From the NCBI RefSeq assembly GCF_016595415.1, contig NZ_JAENIO010000015.1, forward strand, positions 20,078-84,077: a stretch of DNA of 64,000 nucleotides, written 5' to 3'. Both the position numbers and the translations under genes were made by a program. Source of the DNA: Roseibacillus ishigakijimensis. GTDB lineage: Bacteria > Verrucomicrobiota > Verrucomicrobiia > Verrucomicrobiales > Akkermansiaceae. The notes under the pieces were generated by a model. It searched no databases and was not told where the DNA came from. It was given only the letters and a program-made list of their open reading frames with translations. Of this stretch, positions 27,301 to 36,311 are shown in pieces. Position 1 is the stretch's first letter. Each line of letters starts with the position of its first letter.

Positions 27301-28908
27301 TCAGCGCTGGCTGGCCCGCTCGATGGCTCTCTCCACCACCGGGCGCAGCTCTTCATGGGAGAGTTCACCGAGCATTTCCCGCATCCCGGGCACTTGCGCC
27401 GCCGTGCCGACCTGACCCAGCAAGTGGGCCGCCGAGCGCACAAGCGCGGACTCGGACGAGCGCAAGAAGGGCACCAGCAAGGGGGCCACCCCGGAGCCGT
27501 AGTTCTCAAGAAAGCGCTGGCGGGAGACCGGCTCTTCCACCCAAAGCTCAATCAAAAGGACAGCAGCGGACTCGGGCTTCCGCTCTGCCAGAAAGGCCAT
27601 CACGTCGTCTGGAATCGCCACTCCCTCCTCCCGCAAGCGGGTAGCATTGTCCACCACCAGACGATCGACCCCGTCACCCTCTTGCGACCAGACCCCGAGG
27701 GCCTTGACGAGGGAGCCCAGCTCCTCGCTGGAAAGACTGCCGCCCAAGAGCCCGACCAGACGCACCGTCATATCTTGCCGCATTTGCCGCGGCTCCACGG
27801 AAGCCAAGCGGTCCAAGGCCGACTTCACCCGCGTGCGATCCAGTGCGACCAGTTCGGCGTAGTTCAGCTCGAAGAATCGCTCGCTGGTGGCATCATTCAA
27901 TTGATTGATCAAGGCCCCGCTGGCAACGCCGAGGACCTCGGGATTGACTTTGACCTGAATGAGGCGCAACTCGGGCAGAACGGCCTCGATCTCTCCGATG
28001 CGACCGGCGGCGACTTCCACCCGCTCCAAATCCAAGGGCACCCCGGTCATCACAAAAATACCGCCATCCTGAAGCACGCGGAACTCGGGGGACAAGGGCA
28101 GGTCAAACTCACCCTTGAGATATTGCTCGAGCTGGAGACTCTGGAACTCTTTCATCTCCCGCACCCAGATGGCAGCGACCTGGCTCTCATTTTCCACCGT
28201 GTGAGGCAGGACCATCGCCTCCCATCGCGTGGCCTCCATGATTTCCTGGGGAGAAAGGGAGTCATCGGAAATGCCCGGGAAATAGGCCTGCTCCCTCTCG
28301 CCAGTCTCGTCCGCCGCTTCTTCCAAAGCACCGGTCCCGGCCTGCCTCTCCCCCACCCCGCGCACCGAATAGTGGACGGGCATAAGGTAGGCGAGAGCCA
28401 TCACTCCAGCCAAGCCCAGCGCACCGACCAGAATGCCGAGGGCCCGTCCCCGCACCGCACCCCAGCCCAGGAGGAAAAAGCCCAGCAAACCAGCGAAGCC
28501 CCCCAGCAAAAGTCGATCCGGGCGCTCCACGTCGCGCAGGAGGGTGCTCCCCGGTTGCGAGCCAAAGTAGAGGAAGAGAGCGGTCAGCACGAGGGCAAAG
28601 AAGCCTGCCACCACCGCGAACACGCGGATGGGAGGGACGGGCCCCACCACCGGCTGCTTGGGAGGCTCACTATATTCCATGGTGCGGAAAGCCACCGGGG
28701 CCGCCTTGGCCGGAGCCCGGCCAAATCGGCTCAAATCGGTGTTCTTGCGAATCTCATCCGGGAAGAATCGTTCGCGCTGATTGGCGATCACGTCGGGAGT
28801 GACCTGAAAACGGCTTTCACAAGATCCACATTCCACCATGCGCCCCTTCAGCTCCTCACTCACTTCGAAATCCTGGCGGCAATCGGGGCATTCAATACGC
28901 AATGTCAT
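27301..28908 (-). CDS. Membrane protein with N-terminal zinc ribbon (MJ0042-like), function unknown
   Basis: A 535-residue protein. The first 40 residues form a four-cysteine zinc ribbon (Cys7, Cys10, Cys27, Cys30), followed by a linker and three to four hydrophobic segments (about residues 85-185). The large C-terminal part has a helical, HEAT-like character towards the end (DRLASVEPRQMRQDMTVRLVGLL...SLVKALGVWS..., then SALVRSAAHLLGQVGTAAQVPGMREMLGELS). The architecture is frequent in verrucomicrobia and planctomycetes. No function can be assigned. Confidence 0.7.
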   Translation of the reverse strand: MTLRIECPDCRQDFEVSEELKGRMVECGSCESRFQVTPDVIANQRERFFPDEIRKNTDLSRFGRAPAKAAPVAFRTMEYSEPPKQPVVGPVPPIRVFAVVAGFFALVLTALFLYFGSQPGSTLLRDVERPDRLLLGGFAGLLGFFLLGWGAVRGRALGILVGALGLAGVMALAYLMPVHYSVRGVGERQAGTGALEEAADETGEREQAYFPGISDDSLSPQEIMEATRWEAMVLPHTVENESQVAAIWVREMKEFQSLQLEQYLKGEFDLPLSPEFRVLQDGGIFVMTGVPLDLERVEVAAGRIGEIEAVLPELRLIQVKVNPEVLGVASGALINQLNDATSERFFELNYAELVALDRTRVKSALDRLASVEPRQMRQDMTVRLVGLLGGSLSSEELGSLVKALGVWSQEGDGVDRLVVDNATRLREEGVAIPDDVMAFLAERKPESAAVLLIELWVEEPVSRQRFLENYGSGVAPLLVPFLRSSESALVRSAAHLLGQVGTAAQVPGMREMLGELSHEELRPVVERAIERASQR

Positions 28909-29061
28909 AGGTCACTTTGGAGTAGTCAGCGTGCTAAGCGGGCCCAAGTGTCTCTTTTTCCTTCGCCCGCATCAACTCATTCCCACAAAAATCGAGTCCT
29001 TCTCCTTTCTCCTGCCATTCCCGCTCTTGCCAGCCCCCCTCTGGCGCGATAATCACAAGGA

Positions 29062-29769
29062 ATGCTTCCAGAAATTGAGCGCCTCCTCATCCTCCAGCAA
29101 CGCGACCAGACCATTGCCGGGCTGGAGAGCGACCTCAAACGCCTCCCCCACGAGAAGGAACTGGCCCGCACCCGCCTGGCCACCTCACAAAATGCCGTCG
29201 CCAAGGCCAAAGCCGCGCTGCAAGAAAACGAAATGGCGATCAAAACCGTTGAGCTCGATGTCGAGACCCGCAAGAACACCATTCTGCGCCTGAAAAACCA
29301 GCAGTTCGAGACCCGGAAAAACGAAGAGTTCCGCGCCCTCGGCACCGAGATCGACCGCTATCAAGCCGAGATTGACGACCGCGAGACGACCGAACTGGAG
29401 CTGATGGAAAAGGCCGACACCCTGCGCGCCACGCTGGATGAAGCCAAAGCCACGCTGGAAAAAGCAGAAGCCAGCGTGAGCGAGGAAATCACCCTCATCG
29501 ACCAACGGGAAGAAGAAGAGCGCAAACGCCTGGCCGAAGTGAAGCTCCAGCGCCAAGCAGCGCAAGAAAAGCTCGCCGACGAGGATCTCCTCGAGCTCTA
29601 TGAGCGCCTCCGCAAAGCCCGGGGCACGAAGGTTGTGGTCAATCTTTCCGAAAGCGGACAATGCGATGGCTGCCATGTCAAGGTCACCCCCGCGACCCTG
29701 ATCAAGGTCACCGCCGACAAGGAAGTGACCCAGTGCGAAAACTGCGGCCGTATACTCTATGCCGGCTAA
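29062..29769 (+). CDS. Coiled-coil protein with C-terminal C4 zinc ribbon (CT398/CdsZ-like)
   Basis: A 235-residue protein: about 170 residues of continuous coiled coil, then a zinc ribbon with Cys201/Cys204 and Cys225/Cys228 (QCDGCHVKV...QCENCGRILY). This is the layout of Chlamydia CT398 (CdsZ), whose homologues are widespread in PVC bacteria and actinobacteria and are thought to bind nucleic acid or partner proteins. No partner such as a Nif3-family gene is adjacent, so its job here is open. It precedes rplS by 144 bp on the same strand. Confidence 0.82.
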   Translation: MLPEIERLLILQQRDQTIAGLESDLKRLPHEKELARTRLATSQNAVAKAKAALQENEMAIKTVELDVETRKNTILRLKNQQFETRKNEEFRALGTEIDRYQAEIDDRETTELELMEKADTLRATLDEAKATLEKAEASVSEEITLIDQREEEERKRLAEVKLQRQAAQEKLADEDLLELYERLRKARGTKVVVNLSESGQCDGCHVKVTPATLIKVTADKEVTQCENCGRILYAG

Positions 29770-29913
29770 TGCTCTCACAAAATCGGCAAAAAATGGCTTT
29801 TCCGGGCCGATTTCGAAAAAAACAGTTGAAACACGTCGGCGAATCCCTTAGTTCCCTCGCCCCTTCCGGCCCGAAACCTTCGGCAAGACCCCGGCAGAAA
29901 AATCTTTCAAGCC

Positions 29914-30357
29914 ATGAGCACCATCATCGACAAAATTGAGCAAGAGCAGCAGAAGGATGACATCCCCGAATTCGGTGTCGGTGATAGCGTCAAGATTCAC
30001 TGCCTCGTAAAAGAAGGCGACAAAGAGCGGACCCAGATCTTCGCGGGTCTCGTCATCGCCCGTCGCGGCGGCGGCGTGAATGCCTCCTACACCGTGCGCA
30101 AGATTTCCTACGGCGAAGGCGTGGAGCGCGTCTTCCCCCTGCACACTCCTCGCGTGGCCAAAATCGAAGTCACTTCCCGCGGTAAAGTGCGTCGTGCCAA
30201 GCTGCACTACCTGCGCGACCGCGTGGGCAAGCGCGCTCTCCTCGTGAAGCCCGCCGACTCCAATGCAGCGGCCAAAGCACGCGAAGCCAAGAAAGAAGCT
30301 GCCGCTGCCGCCCGGGCCAAGAAGGCCGAGAGCGAAGCCGCCGAAAGCGCGGAGTAA
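29914..30357 (+). CDS. rplS: 50S ribosomal protein L19
   Basis: L19 lies at the interface of the ribosomal subunits. Recognisable sequence: [59 protein letters not shown] and [16 protein letters not shown]. The 147-residue protein is about 30 residues longer than the usual 115; the extra C-terminal part is a simple Ala/Lys/Glu tail. It stands apart from rpsP-rimM-trmD, with which it is often clustered, and is followed by a strong terminator. Confidence 0.97.
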   Translation: MSTIIDKIEQEQQKDDIPEFGVGDSVKIHCLVKEGDKERTQIFAGLVIARRGGGVNASYTVRKISYGEGVERVFPLHTPRVAKIEVTSRGKVRRAKLHYLRDRVGKRALLVKPADSNAAAKAREAKKEAAAAARAKKAESEAAESAE

Positions 30358-30385
30358 CTTTCCGACGGACCATTTTCTTTCAAAG

Positions 30386-30415
30386 AACGGCCTCCTCTCC
30401 AGGGGCCGTTTTTTT
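30386..30415 (+). terminator. Rho-independent terminator of rplS
   Basis: Stem AACGGCC (30386-30392) paired with GGCCGTT (30404-30410), loop of 11 nt, continuing into a T7 run. It lies 29 bp after the rplS stop codon. Confidence 0.9.
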
Positions 30416-30462
30416 GTGCCTTCTTCCCTTGCGTCTCCCCAAAGCAGCCTTAGAGACTAGCC

Positions 30463-31206
30463 ATGATTGCGAAAATTGCAGGAATCACTTTGGCGGGCTT
30501 CGGGCTGGCCGCAGCGGACAACATTCTCCTCGTCCTCACCAACCATGGTGAACTGGGCGATACCGGCAAGAAGACCGGCTTCTATCTCTCCGAAGCAGCC
30601 CATCCCTACCAAGTCTTTACCGAGGCAGGGCACGAGGTCATCCTCGCCAGCCCCCAGGGCGGAAGCGCGCCACTCGATCCCAAAAGCCTGAAGCTGGACG
30701 ACCCGGCCAACGAGACTTTCTGGAAAAAGTTCGGCAACGCCAAGGAAGACTCCCCCGCCGTGAGTGACACCGTCCCTCTGGCAGAAATCGAGGCCGATGA
30801 GTTCGCTGGAATCTTCTTCGCCGGAGGCCACGGCACGATGTGGGACTTTCCGCACTCCGAGCCGCTCCAGGCGCTCACCCGTGAACTCTACGAAGCCGGC
30901 AAGCCGGTGGGAGCGGTCTGCCACGGCCCCGCCGCCTTGGTCAACGTCACCCTCAGCAATGGCAAGAAGCTCATTGCCGACAAGTCGGTCGCCGTCTTCA
31001 CCAACGCCGAAGAAGAAGCCGTGGAACTGACCGAGGTGGTCCCCTTCCTCCTGCAGACAAAGTTTGCCCAAGCCGGGGCCGAGGTGAAGGAAGGAGCCAA
31101 CTTCCAGAAAAACGCGGTCCGGGACGGACTTCTCATCACCGGCCAGAATCCCGCTTCGGCGCACCAGGCCGGCGAACTGTTTGTGGAGGCTCTCTCCGCA
31201 GAGTAA
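30463..31206 (+). CDS. DJ-1/PfpI superfamily protein (type 1 glutamine amidotransferase-like), probably exported
   Basis: A 247-residue protein of the HSP31/HchA-like branch: Glu44 in FYLSEAAHPYQVF, FAGGHGTMWDFP and the nucleophile elbow GAVCHGPAALV with Cys153 and His154. Members act as glyoxalases, deglycases or chaperones. Unlike typical cytoplasmic members, it begins with a hydrophobic, signal-peptide-like stretch ending AAADN. A bidirectional-type terminator follows. The exact reaction is not predictable. Confidence 0.88.
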   Translation: MIAKIAGITLAGFGLAAADNILLVLTNHGELGDTGKKTGFYLSEAAHPYQVFTEAGHEVILASPQGGSAPLDPKSLKLDDPANETFWKKFGNAKEDSPAVSDTVPLAEIEADEFAGIFFAGGHGTMWDFPHSEPLQALTRELYEAGKPVGAVCHGPAALVNVTLSNGKKLIADKSVAVFTNAEEEAVELTEVVPFLLQTKFAQAGAEVKEGANFQKNAVRDGLLITGQNPASAHQAGELFVEALSAE

Positions 31207-31233
31207 ACTCCAGCCCATTTGGCTCAATTCCGC

Positions 31234-31284
31234 AAAAAAAAGATTCCTGAATCGCATTGTCAGTTGGCGATTCGGGCTTTTTTT
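31234..31284 (+). terminator. Rho-independent terminator, possibly bidirectional
   Basis: A stem CCTGAATCGC (31246-31255) pairs with GCGATTCGGG (31267-31276), with one G-U pair, and is followed by T7. An A8 run immediately precedes it, which would serve as the T-run for transcription from the other strand. Confidence 0.85.
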
Positions 31285-31306
31285 GTCATGAACGGTCGCA
31301 CCGACG

Positions 31307-32611
31307 ATGCCTGATGCTGAATACAAAGACACGGTCCTGATAGTTGATTCCGATATCGACTTTCTCAACTGGGCAACCAAACATTTGGAAGCTCCGGATT
31401 TGCGGATTCTCCGCACCGATAATGCCGAAAAGGCCTTGAAAATCATTGCGGGCACCGAGGTCGACCTCGTCCTTTCCGACATTCAGGTGCAGCCCTTTGA
31501 TGGCCTGGAGCTCATCTCCAAAATTCGCGCCCAGAATCCCGCCATCGTGACGATTCTATTGGCCGGCTTCCCCAGCACCACCCAAATCATCGAAGCCACG
31601 CGGCTGGGAGCACGGGATGTCTTGCGCAAGGAGGCCCTCAACTTCGAGCTGCGAGCCGTGGTGGAAAGCGCGTTTCAAGTCATCGAGAGTCGGCGCTCCG
31701 CTGAACAGCCCGAGCAAGCCCTCCCCGTGGCCGATGCCCGCATCAAGATGATCGGCCAGTCCCGCATCATCCAAGAGACCTTCAAGCTGGTCGGCCGGGT
31801 CGCGCCTTCCGATGCCCCCGTGCTGGTGACGGGGGAATCCGGCACGGGCAAAGAGCTCGTGGCCCAGGCGGTGCACGAATACTCGCCCCGTCGCAAGAAT
31901 GACTTCATCGCCATCAACTGCGGAGCAATTCCCGAGAATCTGCTGGAGTCGGAGCTCTTTGGTCACGAGAAGGGTTCCTTCACGGGGGCGATGGCCCGGC
32001 GGGCGGGCCGCTTCGAGCAAGGAGACGGCGGCACCCTCTTTCTGGATGAGATCGGCGACATGCCGCAGTCGGTGCAAGTCAAGCTCTTGCGGGTGCTGCA
32101 GGACGGCAGTTTCTCACGGGTGGGCTCCAATGAGACTCTGAATTCCGACGTGCGCATCGTGGCGGCCACCAACAAAGATCTGGCCCACGAGGTGGCCAAG
32201 GGCCGCTTCCGGGAAGACCTTTACTACCGGCTGAACGTGGTGGAAATCCACCTCCCGCCCCTGCGCGAACGGCGGGAAGACATCCCCTTGCTCGCCGAGT
32301 TCTTCCTCCAGCGCCTCGCCCGCAAATACGGCTTGGCCAAGATCAAGCTCTCGGGAGAAGCGATCCACACTCTCCAGAACCACCGCTGGACAGGCAATGT
32401 GCGCGAGTTGGAGAACACCATGGCCCGGGCTTGTGCCCTGGCCGAGTCCTCCCTCCTCCTCTCCGACGACATCCCCTTCGCCCGCTCCCCTTGGTCGGAG
32501 GAAGGCCGCCGGACCAAGGCCCTGCGCGAGCTCATGGACCTGCTTCCCGAGAGCGAAAAGGATCCCGTGGCGTGGTTTGGCCAACTGCTGGCGGAAGAAG
32601 AGCTGGCTTGA
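31307..32611 (+). CDS. NtrC-type response regulator with sigma54-interaction ATPase, lacking a Fis DNA-binding domain
   Basis: A 434-residue protein with an N-terminal receiver domain (phospho-acceptor Asp58 in LVLSDIQ, acidic pocket Asp14/Asp16, Lys108) and a complete AAA+ sigma54-activator domain: Walker A GESGTGKE (176-183), the sigma54-contact loop as GSFTGA (223-228, instead of GAFTGA), LFLDEIGD, and GNVRELEN (363-370). After that only about 65 residues remain, with no recognisable Fis-type helix-turn-helix. Such activators may act from solution or through a partner. No sensor kinase is adjacent, so its input is unknown. Confidence 0.9.
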   Translation: MPDAEYKDTVLIVDSDIDFLNWATKHLEAPDLRILRTDNAEKALKIIAGTEVDLVLSDIQVQPFDGLELISKIRAQNPAIVTILLAGFPSTTQIIEATRLGARDVLRKEALNFELRAVVESAFQVIESRRSAEQPEQALPVADARIKMIGQSRIIQETFKLVGRVAPSDAPVLVTGESGTGKELVAQAVHEYSPRRKNDFIAINCGAIPENLLESELFGHEKGSFTGAMARRAGRFEQGDGGTLFLDEIGDMPQSVQVKLLRVLQDGSFSRVGSNETLNSDVRIVAATNKDLAHEVAKGRFREDLYYRLNVVEIHLPPLRERREDIPLLAEFFLQRLARKYGLAKIKLSGEAIHTLQNHRWTGNVRELENTMARACALAESSLLLSDDIPFARSPWSEEGRRTKALRELMDLLPESEKDPVAWFGQLLAEEELA

Positions 32612-32617
32612 GGCCGC

Positions 32618-34333
32618 CTACAAATCCTGCTCGATGGCATTGATCTCCAGGAAATAGCGGTCCCAGCGATCCAACTGGGGCTTGAGCTTCATCTTGAGGT
32701 CGGCGACATGGCGACGGATGCCCTCGAACATGGTGGCATATTCCACAAAGAATCCCCGCACCCCCTCCTCATAGTCTTCCCCCAGAGCCTCGGCAAAGGG
32801 ACGCGCGCAGGCCGACGATTTCTCCTCAAACCAGGCCAAGAGGTCGCGGGAATTGCGCCGGGCCTGCCAGAGGCCGTTGGCAAGGCTACCCCCGGCTCCA
32901 AGGAGGAGAACGAGAGCAATGATATGGAGCCCGAAAGTGCCAAAAAGCCCTGCCAGCATGACTAGAAACAAGGTGGAAGAAACCACCCGGCGCAAGGCCT
33001 GGCGATGAGCATTCATCTCACGATCCAGGAGAGCGCGTATTTTTTGAGCAAGAACGGCTTTGCGTGCGGCCGCTCCCAAGCGTTTGGCAAAGCGCTCGCG
33101 GGAGTCGGCAAAGCCCCCGGAAACCACTTCGAAATCCGGGGGCGGCATTTCCAACCGGTCCTCCACGCGGGGAACCACAGTCTCCCAATGGGCCCGGCAG
33201 GCGGCGACCAGCTCGTCACTCTCCCGCAGGGCCAGCTCTTCAATGGCCCTTTGCACGGCCTCAGAGAGTTCCTTCTCGATTTCACCCGGAGTGGGGTCCT
33301 TGCGCACCAGAGACCGCAGAGAGGGCCTCAGACAGGTCCTCTGCGCCAGCAGCTCCCCCATTCGCTCCAGTTCCTCGACAAAGACCTTGGCCAAATCGGC
33401 GCTTTTTCCCGCGAGACGCAGGATTTGCCCCTCGCGGGCCTGCACCACTTCGCTCTCGATATCACTGAGCAAACCCTGGTCATTGTCCAGGGTGCGCCGC
33501 CGGGTCTCCATGCGGTCCTCGATGGTGCGCAGCACGGCTGCAGTCTCCTTCCGCACCCGCCGCAGCTGTTCACGCCGGGGCCAGGAGCCAGCCACCTTGC
33601 CCGAGACGAAGCCCTCGAGCGCGGGGTAGCCACTCTGGGTCCAGAGATGGTGGCGCTTCGGAGTATGCTGTTTGGCCTGCAGCGCCTTTTGCCCCGAGAC
33701 GGGAAAAACCGGCAAAGAGTCGCCGATTTTTTGGCGCGACAGCTCATTGATATGCCCGGTCAGAACCCTCAGCTCATCCTCGGTGCTGCGGTCGCATTGC
33801 TGAATGACAATGGCCACCTTGCCCGCCATCGCGGGAGCATGCTCACTGATGAGGGACCAAGTCGCGGCCGCCCAGGGATTCCCCACCGGAAAGACGAAAA
33901 ACAACAAATCGATCGTTTCCAACAAGGCCTCCAGAGCCCGGCGGCAATCCTCCCTCAGGCCATTGCTGCCCGGCGTATCGAGAACGTTGAAATCACGCAA
34001 AAATTCGTCCGCACGGAAGAGGTGGGCCACTCCTTCGCCCGCCGCCTCGCGCCGCTCCCGGCTCCCGTAGCGGAACCACTGCACCTCCTTGGTCCAAGGC
34101 AGGACATTGCTCTCGCAAAGCTCGGCGCCAAAGAGGCCGTTGAGAAAAGCCGACTTGCCCGCATTCACTTCCCCGCAGACGGCGAAGAGAAAGGGCTCGT
34201 AGAGGGGGGCCAGAAAGCTCTCCGGGTCGGCCAACGGACCGCAGTCCGCCCCCGTTTCCTCGGCCAGGGCCTTCACCCCGCGGGCGACCTCCGCGAGGCG
34301 CTCCCGGGTCGCGAAGTAGCGTTCTCCGAACAT
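32618..34333 (-). CDS. Bacterial dynamin-like GTPase with a C-terminal membrane segment
   Basis: A 571-residue protein with dynamin-family G motifs: G1 GEVNAGKS (54-61), G3 DTPGSNG (119-125) and a G4-like IQQCD in place of TKxD. Long helical stalk-like regions follow, then a hydrophobic hairpin (about residues 455-500, LFLVMLAGLFGTFGLHIIALVLLLGAGG), then a final helical segment. Bacterial dynamins remodel or protect membranes. Here a single copy stands alone; many systems use a pair of dynamins. It converges with the sigma54 regulator (6 bp between stops) and lies 10 bp downstream of the deacetylase gene. Confidence 0.85.
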   Translation of the reverse strand: MFGERYFATRERLAEVARGVKALAEETGADCGPLADPESFLAPLYEPFLFAVCGEVNAGKSAFLNGLFGAELCESNVLPWTKEVQWFRYGSRERREAAGEGVAHLFRADEFLRDFNVLDTPGSNGLREDCRRALEALLETIDLLFFVFPVGNPWAAATWSLISEHAPAMAGKVAIVIQQCDRSTEDELRVLTGHINELSRQKIGDSLPVFPVSGQKALQAKQHTPKRHHLWTQSGYPALEGFVSGKVAGSWPRREQLRRVRKETAAVLRTIEDRMETRRRTLDNDQGLLSDIESEVVQAREGQILRLAGKSADLAKVFVEELERMGELLAQRTCLRPSLRSLVRKDPTPGEIEKELSEAVQRAIEELALRESDELVAACRAHWETVVPRVEDRLEMPPPDFEVVSGGFADSRERFAKRLGAAARKAVLAQKIRALLDREMNAHRQALRRVVSSTLFLVMLAGLFGTFGLHIIALVLLLGAGGSLANGLWQARRNSRDLLAWFEEKSSACARPFAEALGEDYEEGVRGFFVEYATMFEGIRRHVADLKMKLKPQLDRWDRYFLEINAIEQDL

Positions 34334-34343
34334 GACTGGGCCC

Positions 34344-35204
34344 TCACGGCCGCGAAGCGTCCTTCATGGCAAGGAGTTGAGAGACAGTCACGAAGCGATA
34401 ACCCTTGGCCAGAAGAGCATCGATCGTGGAAGGCATCGCATCGACGGTCGTGGAGTGCAGATCGTGAGCGAGCACGATGGAACCCGACTTGGTGCCATTG
34501 AGGATGCGGGAGCGCACCACCGAGGTGCCCGGCCGCTTCCAATCCAAGGGATCGACATCCCAGAGAATGGTGGGATAGCCGTAAGCCCGATGAATCATCT
34601 GGCGCTGGGTCGTCTTCAACGAGCCGTAGGGCGGCCGCATGGTGCGGGGACGCACCCCGGCCGCGCTGATGATGGCTTCCCGGGTACTGTCGAGCTCTTG
34701 CCGCACCTTGGCATCGCTCAAGTTGGCCAGATTGGGGTGATTCCAAGTGTGATTCCCAAGCTCGTGCCCCTCGGCATGGATGCGGCGCACGATGTCAGGG
34801 TAGAGCTTCACGCTTTTCCCAATCACATAAAAGGTGGCCTTCACGTTGCGTTGACGCAAAATATCAAGCAGCCGGGGGGTATTCTTGGGATGAGGACCAT
34901 CATCGAAGGTCAAGGCGATGAAGTTGCCATTGTTCGCCACATTGGTGAACGTCACCCCGGCATTGGGAGAGAAATTGGAAGGTAAGGACAGGGTGGGATT
35001 GCGCGCTGCGGCCGAGGCATAGGGCGGAGTCTGATAAGCCCCGTTGGGTTTCATCAAGACCTGTGGCGGATTGCTCACTGCGGCCTTTCGATCCGCTTGC
35101 GCGGTTTTGTCAGCCGAGCACGCCGCGAGGGTCAAAACTCCGCTGAAAAGAAGAAAAAATCGTTTCAAGAGGGAGGGAAGGTTGGGATTGAGATTGGAGG
35201 TCAC
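34344..35204 (-). CDS. Lipoprotein polysaccharide deacetylase (NodB domain, CE4)
   Basis: A 286-residue protein with a lipoprotein signal (lipobox LAAC, Cys29) and a NodB homology domain: TFDDGPHPKNTP (catalytic Asp and metal Asp), ELGNHTWNHPNL (metal His pair), RPPYGSLK and the terminal IVLAHDLH motif with the catalytic-base His. These metal-dependent enzymes remove N-acetyl groups from peptidoglycan, chitooligosaccharides or exopolysaccharide. The lipid anchor places it in the periplasm. The substrate is unknown. Confidence 0.93.
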   Translation of the reverse strand: MTSNLNPNLPSLLKRFFLLFSGVLTLAACSADKTAQADRKAAVSNPPQVLMKPNGAYQTPPYASAAARNPTLSLPSNFSPNAGVTFTNVANNGNFIALTFDDGPHPKNTPRLLDILRQRNVKATFYVIGKSVKLYPDIVRRIHAEGHELGNHTWNHPNLANLSDAKVRQELDSTREAIISAAGVRPRTMRPPYGSLKTTQRQMIHRAYGYPTILWDVDPLDWKRPGTSVVRSRILNGTKSGSIVLAHDLHSTTVDAMPSTIDALLAKGYRFVTVSQLLAMKDASRP

Positions 35205-35289
35205 CGTTGCCGTTTTCTACTGACTCCCTTCCATGATGTCACGCGCTCATTTCGCACAGAAAGCAAGTTGCCGCCCCTCCCCAGTCCCC

Positions 35290-36231
35290 TTAGTCGCGGC
35301 GCGCCTGGCCGGCGACGGCGAAGTGGACGGTGGTGACCAGTTTGTCATCCGCCGTGGTGCCGGGATCGCTGTTGTAAATTTCGAAGGGATGAATCCCGCG
35401 AGCACACTTCCATTGCCGGGCCCGCACCCGGGCGACAGCCGCTGCCCAGGCATTGCCCAAATGTTGATAAGAGCCCGTGTGGCGAATTTTCTGCACGCGG
35501 CAAGCGGGGATTTTTTCCGAAACCAGATCCTCCGGCAGCCAGCCGGGCACTTTTTCGACCGGGAAGCCCAGGGTGAATCGAGTGATGCCCTGCGTGGGTG
35601 ACCACTTGTGATAAATGGCCAAGGGCGGTCCCTTGGGCGTGATGTGCTGGTCCTGCACCCACTTCTCCATGCGGTGAAGATCCATCTCCATTTTCTCGGC
35701 CACATCGGCGATGCGACAAGTGGTATTCACTCCCACATAGGAGAAACCGGCGAAATCCTCCTCTCCCAGGAGCTCAACCTTGGAAGGCACTTCTCCCTTC
35801 TGGATCAGGTCCTTGAGCATGGCGAGCCCCCGCTTGTAGTCGAGAGCGATATTGGCCACCATCATGTCGCGCAGGAAGAAAAGGTAGAAGGGCAACTTGC
35901 CGTGCATCTTCCACATCACCCGCGTGCGATCTCCTTCGCGACCAAAGTCGAAACGCACCCGGGAGACAGACTTCCAAGGCGAGGTGAGAGTCAATTCCAG
36001 CTCGATAAACTCGTTTTCGCGCTCGCTGGTGACTTCGATTTTTCCTCCGCCGATGACCTCACCATCCCAAGCATAACCTTTTCCCTCCGGAAAAAAATCC
36101 AAGGGACAATCACGCTCGGCATAAAGCCAAGGGGACCACCGGGGCCAGGTTTTGAAGTCCCGCACGGTGGCGAAAACTTTTTCCGCCGGCTCACCGATGA
36201 GAATGGACCGCTCGACCTCGAAGTTGCTCAT
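35290..36231 (-). CDS. SRPBCC domain protein fused to a GyrI-like effector-binding domain
   Basis: A 313-residue protein. The N-terminal half looks like a polyketide-cyclase/START-type SRPBCC domain (VERSILIGEPAEKVFATVRDFKTWPRWSPW, then VRFDFGREGDRTRVMWKM). The C-terminal half (about residue 160 on) resembles the GyrI-like small-molecule-binding domain (VAEKMEMDLHRMEKWVQDQHI, PLAIYHKW, GFPVEKVP, HTGSYQHLGNAWAAAVARV). It lies between mpl and the deacetylase on the same strand. A ligand-binding role is plausible; the ligand is unknown. Confidence 0.82.
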   Translation of the reverse strand: MSNFEVERSILIGEPAEKVFATVRDFKTWPRWSPWLYAERDCPLDFFPEGKGYAWDGEVIGGGKIEVTSERENEFIELELTLTSPWKSVSRVRFDFGREGDRTRVMWKMHGKLPFYLFFLRDMMVANIALDYKRGLAMLKDLIQKGEVPSKVELLGEEDFAGFSYVGVNTTCRIADVAEKMEMDLHRMEKWVQDQHITPKGPPLAIYHKWSPTQGITRFTLGFPVEKVPGWLPEDLVSEKIPACRVQKIRHTGSYQHLGNAWAAAVARVRARQWKCARGIHPFEIYNSDPGTTADDKLVTTVHFAVAGQARRD

Positions 36232-36311
36232 GGGCGGGAAGCTGTCAGGGCATCAGGAGAGAAACAAGACCTACTCGCGACCTCAGGAACTTTTCTCTTC
36301 ATCGGAAGTCA

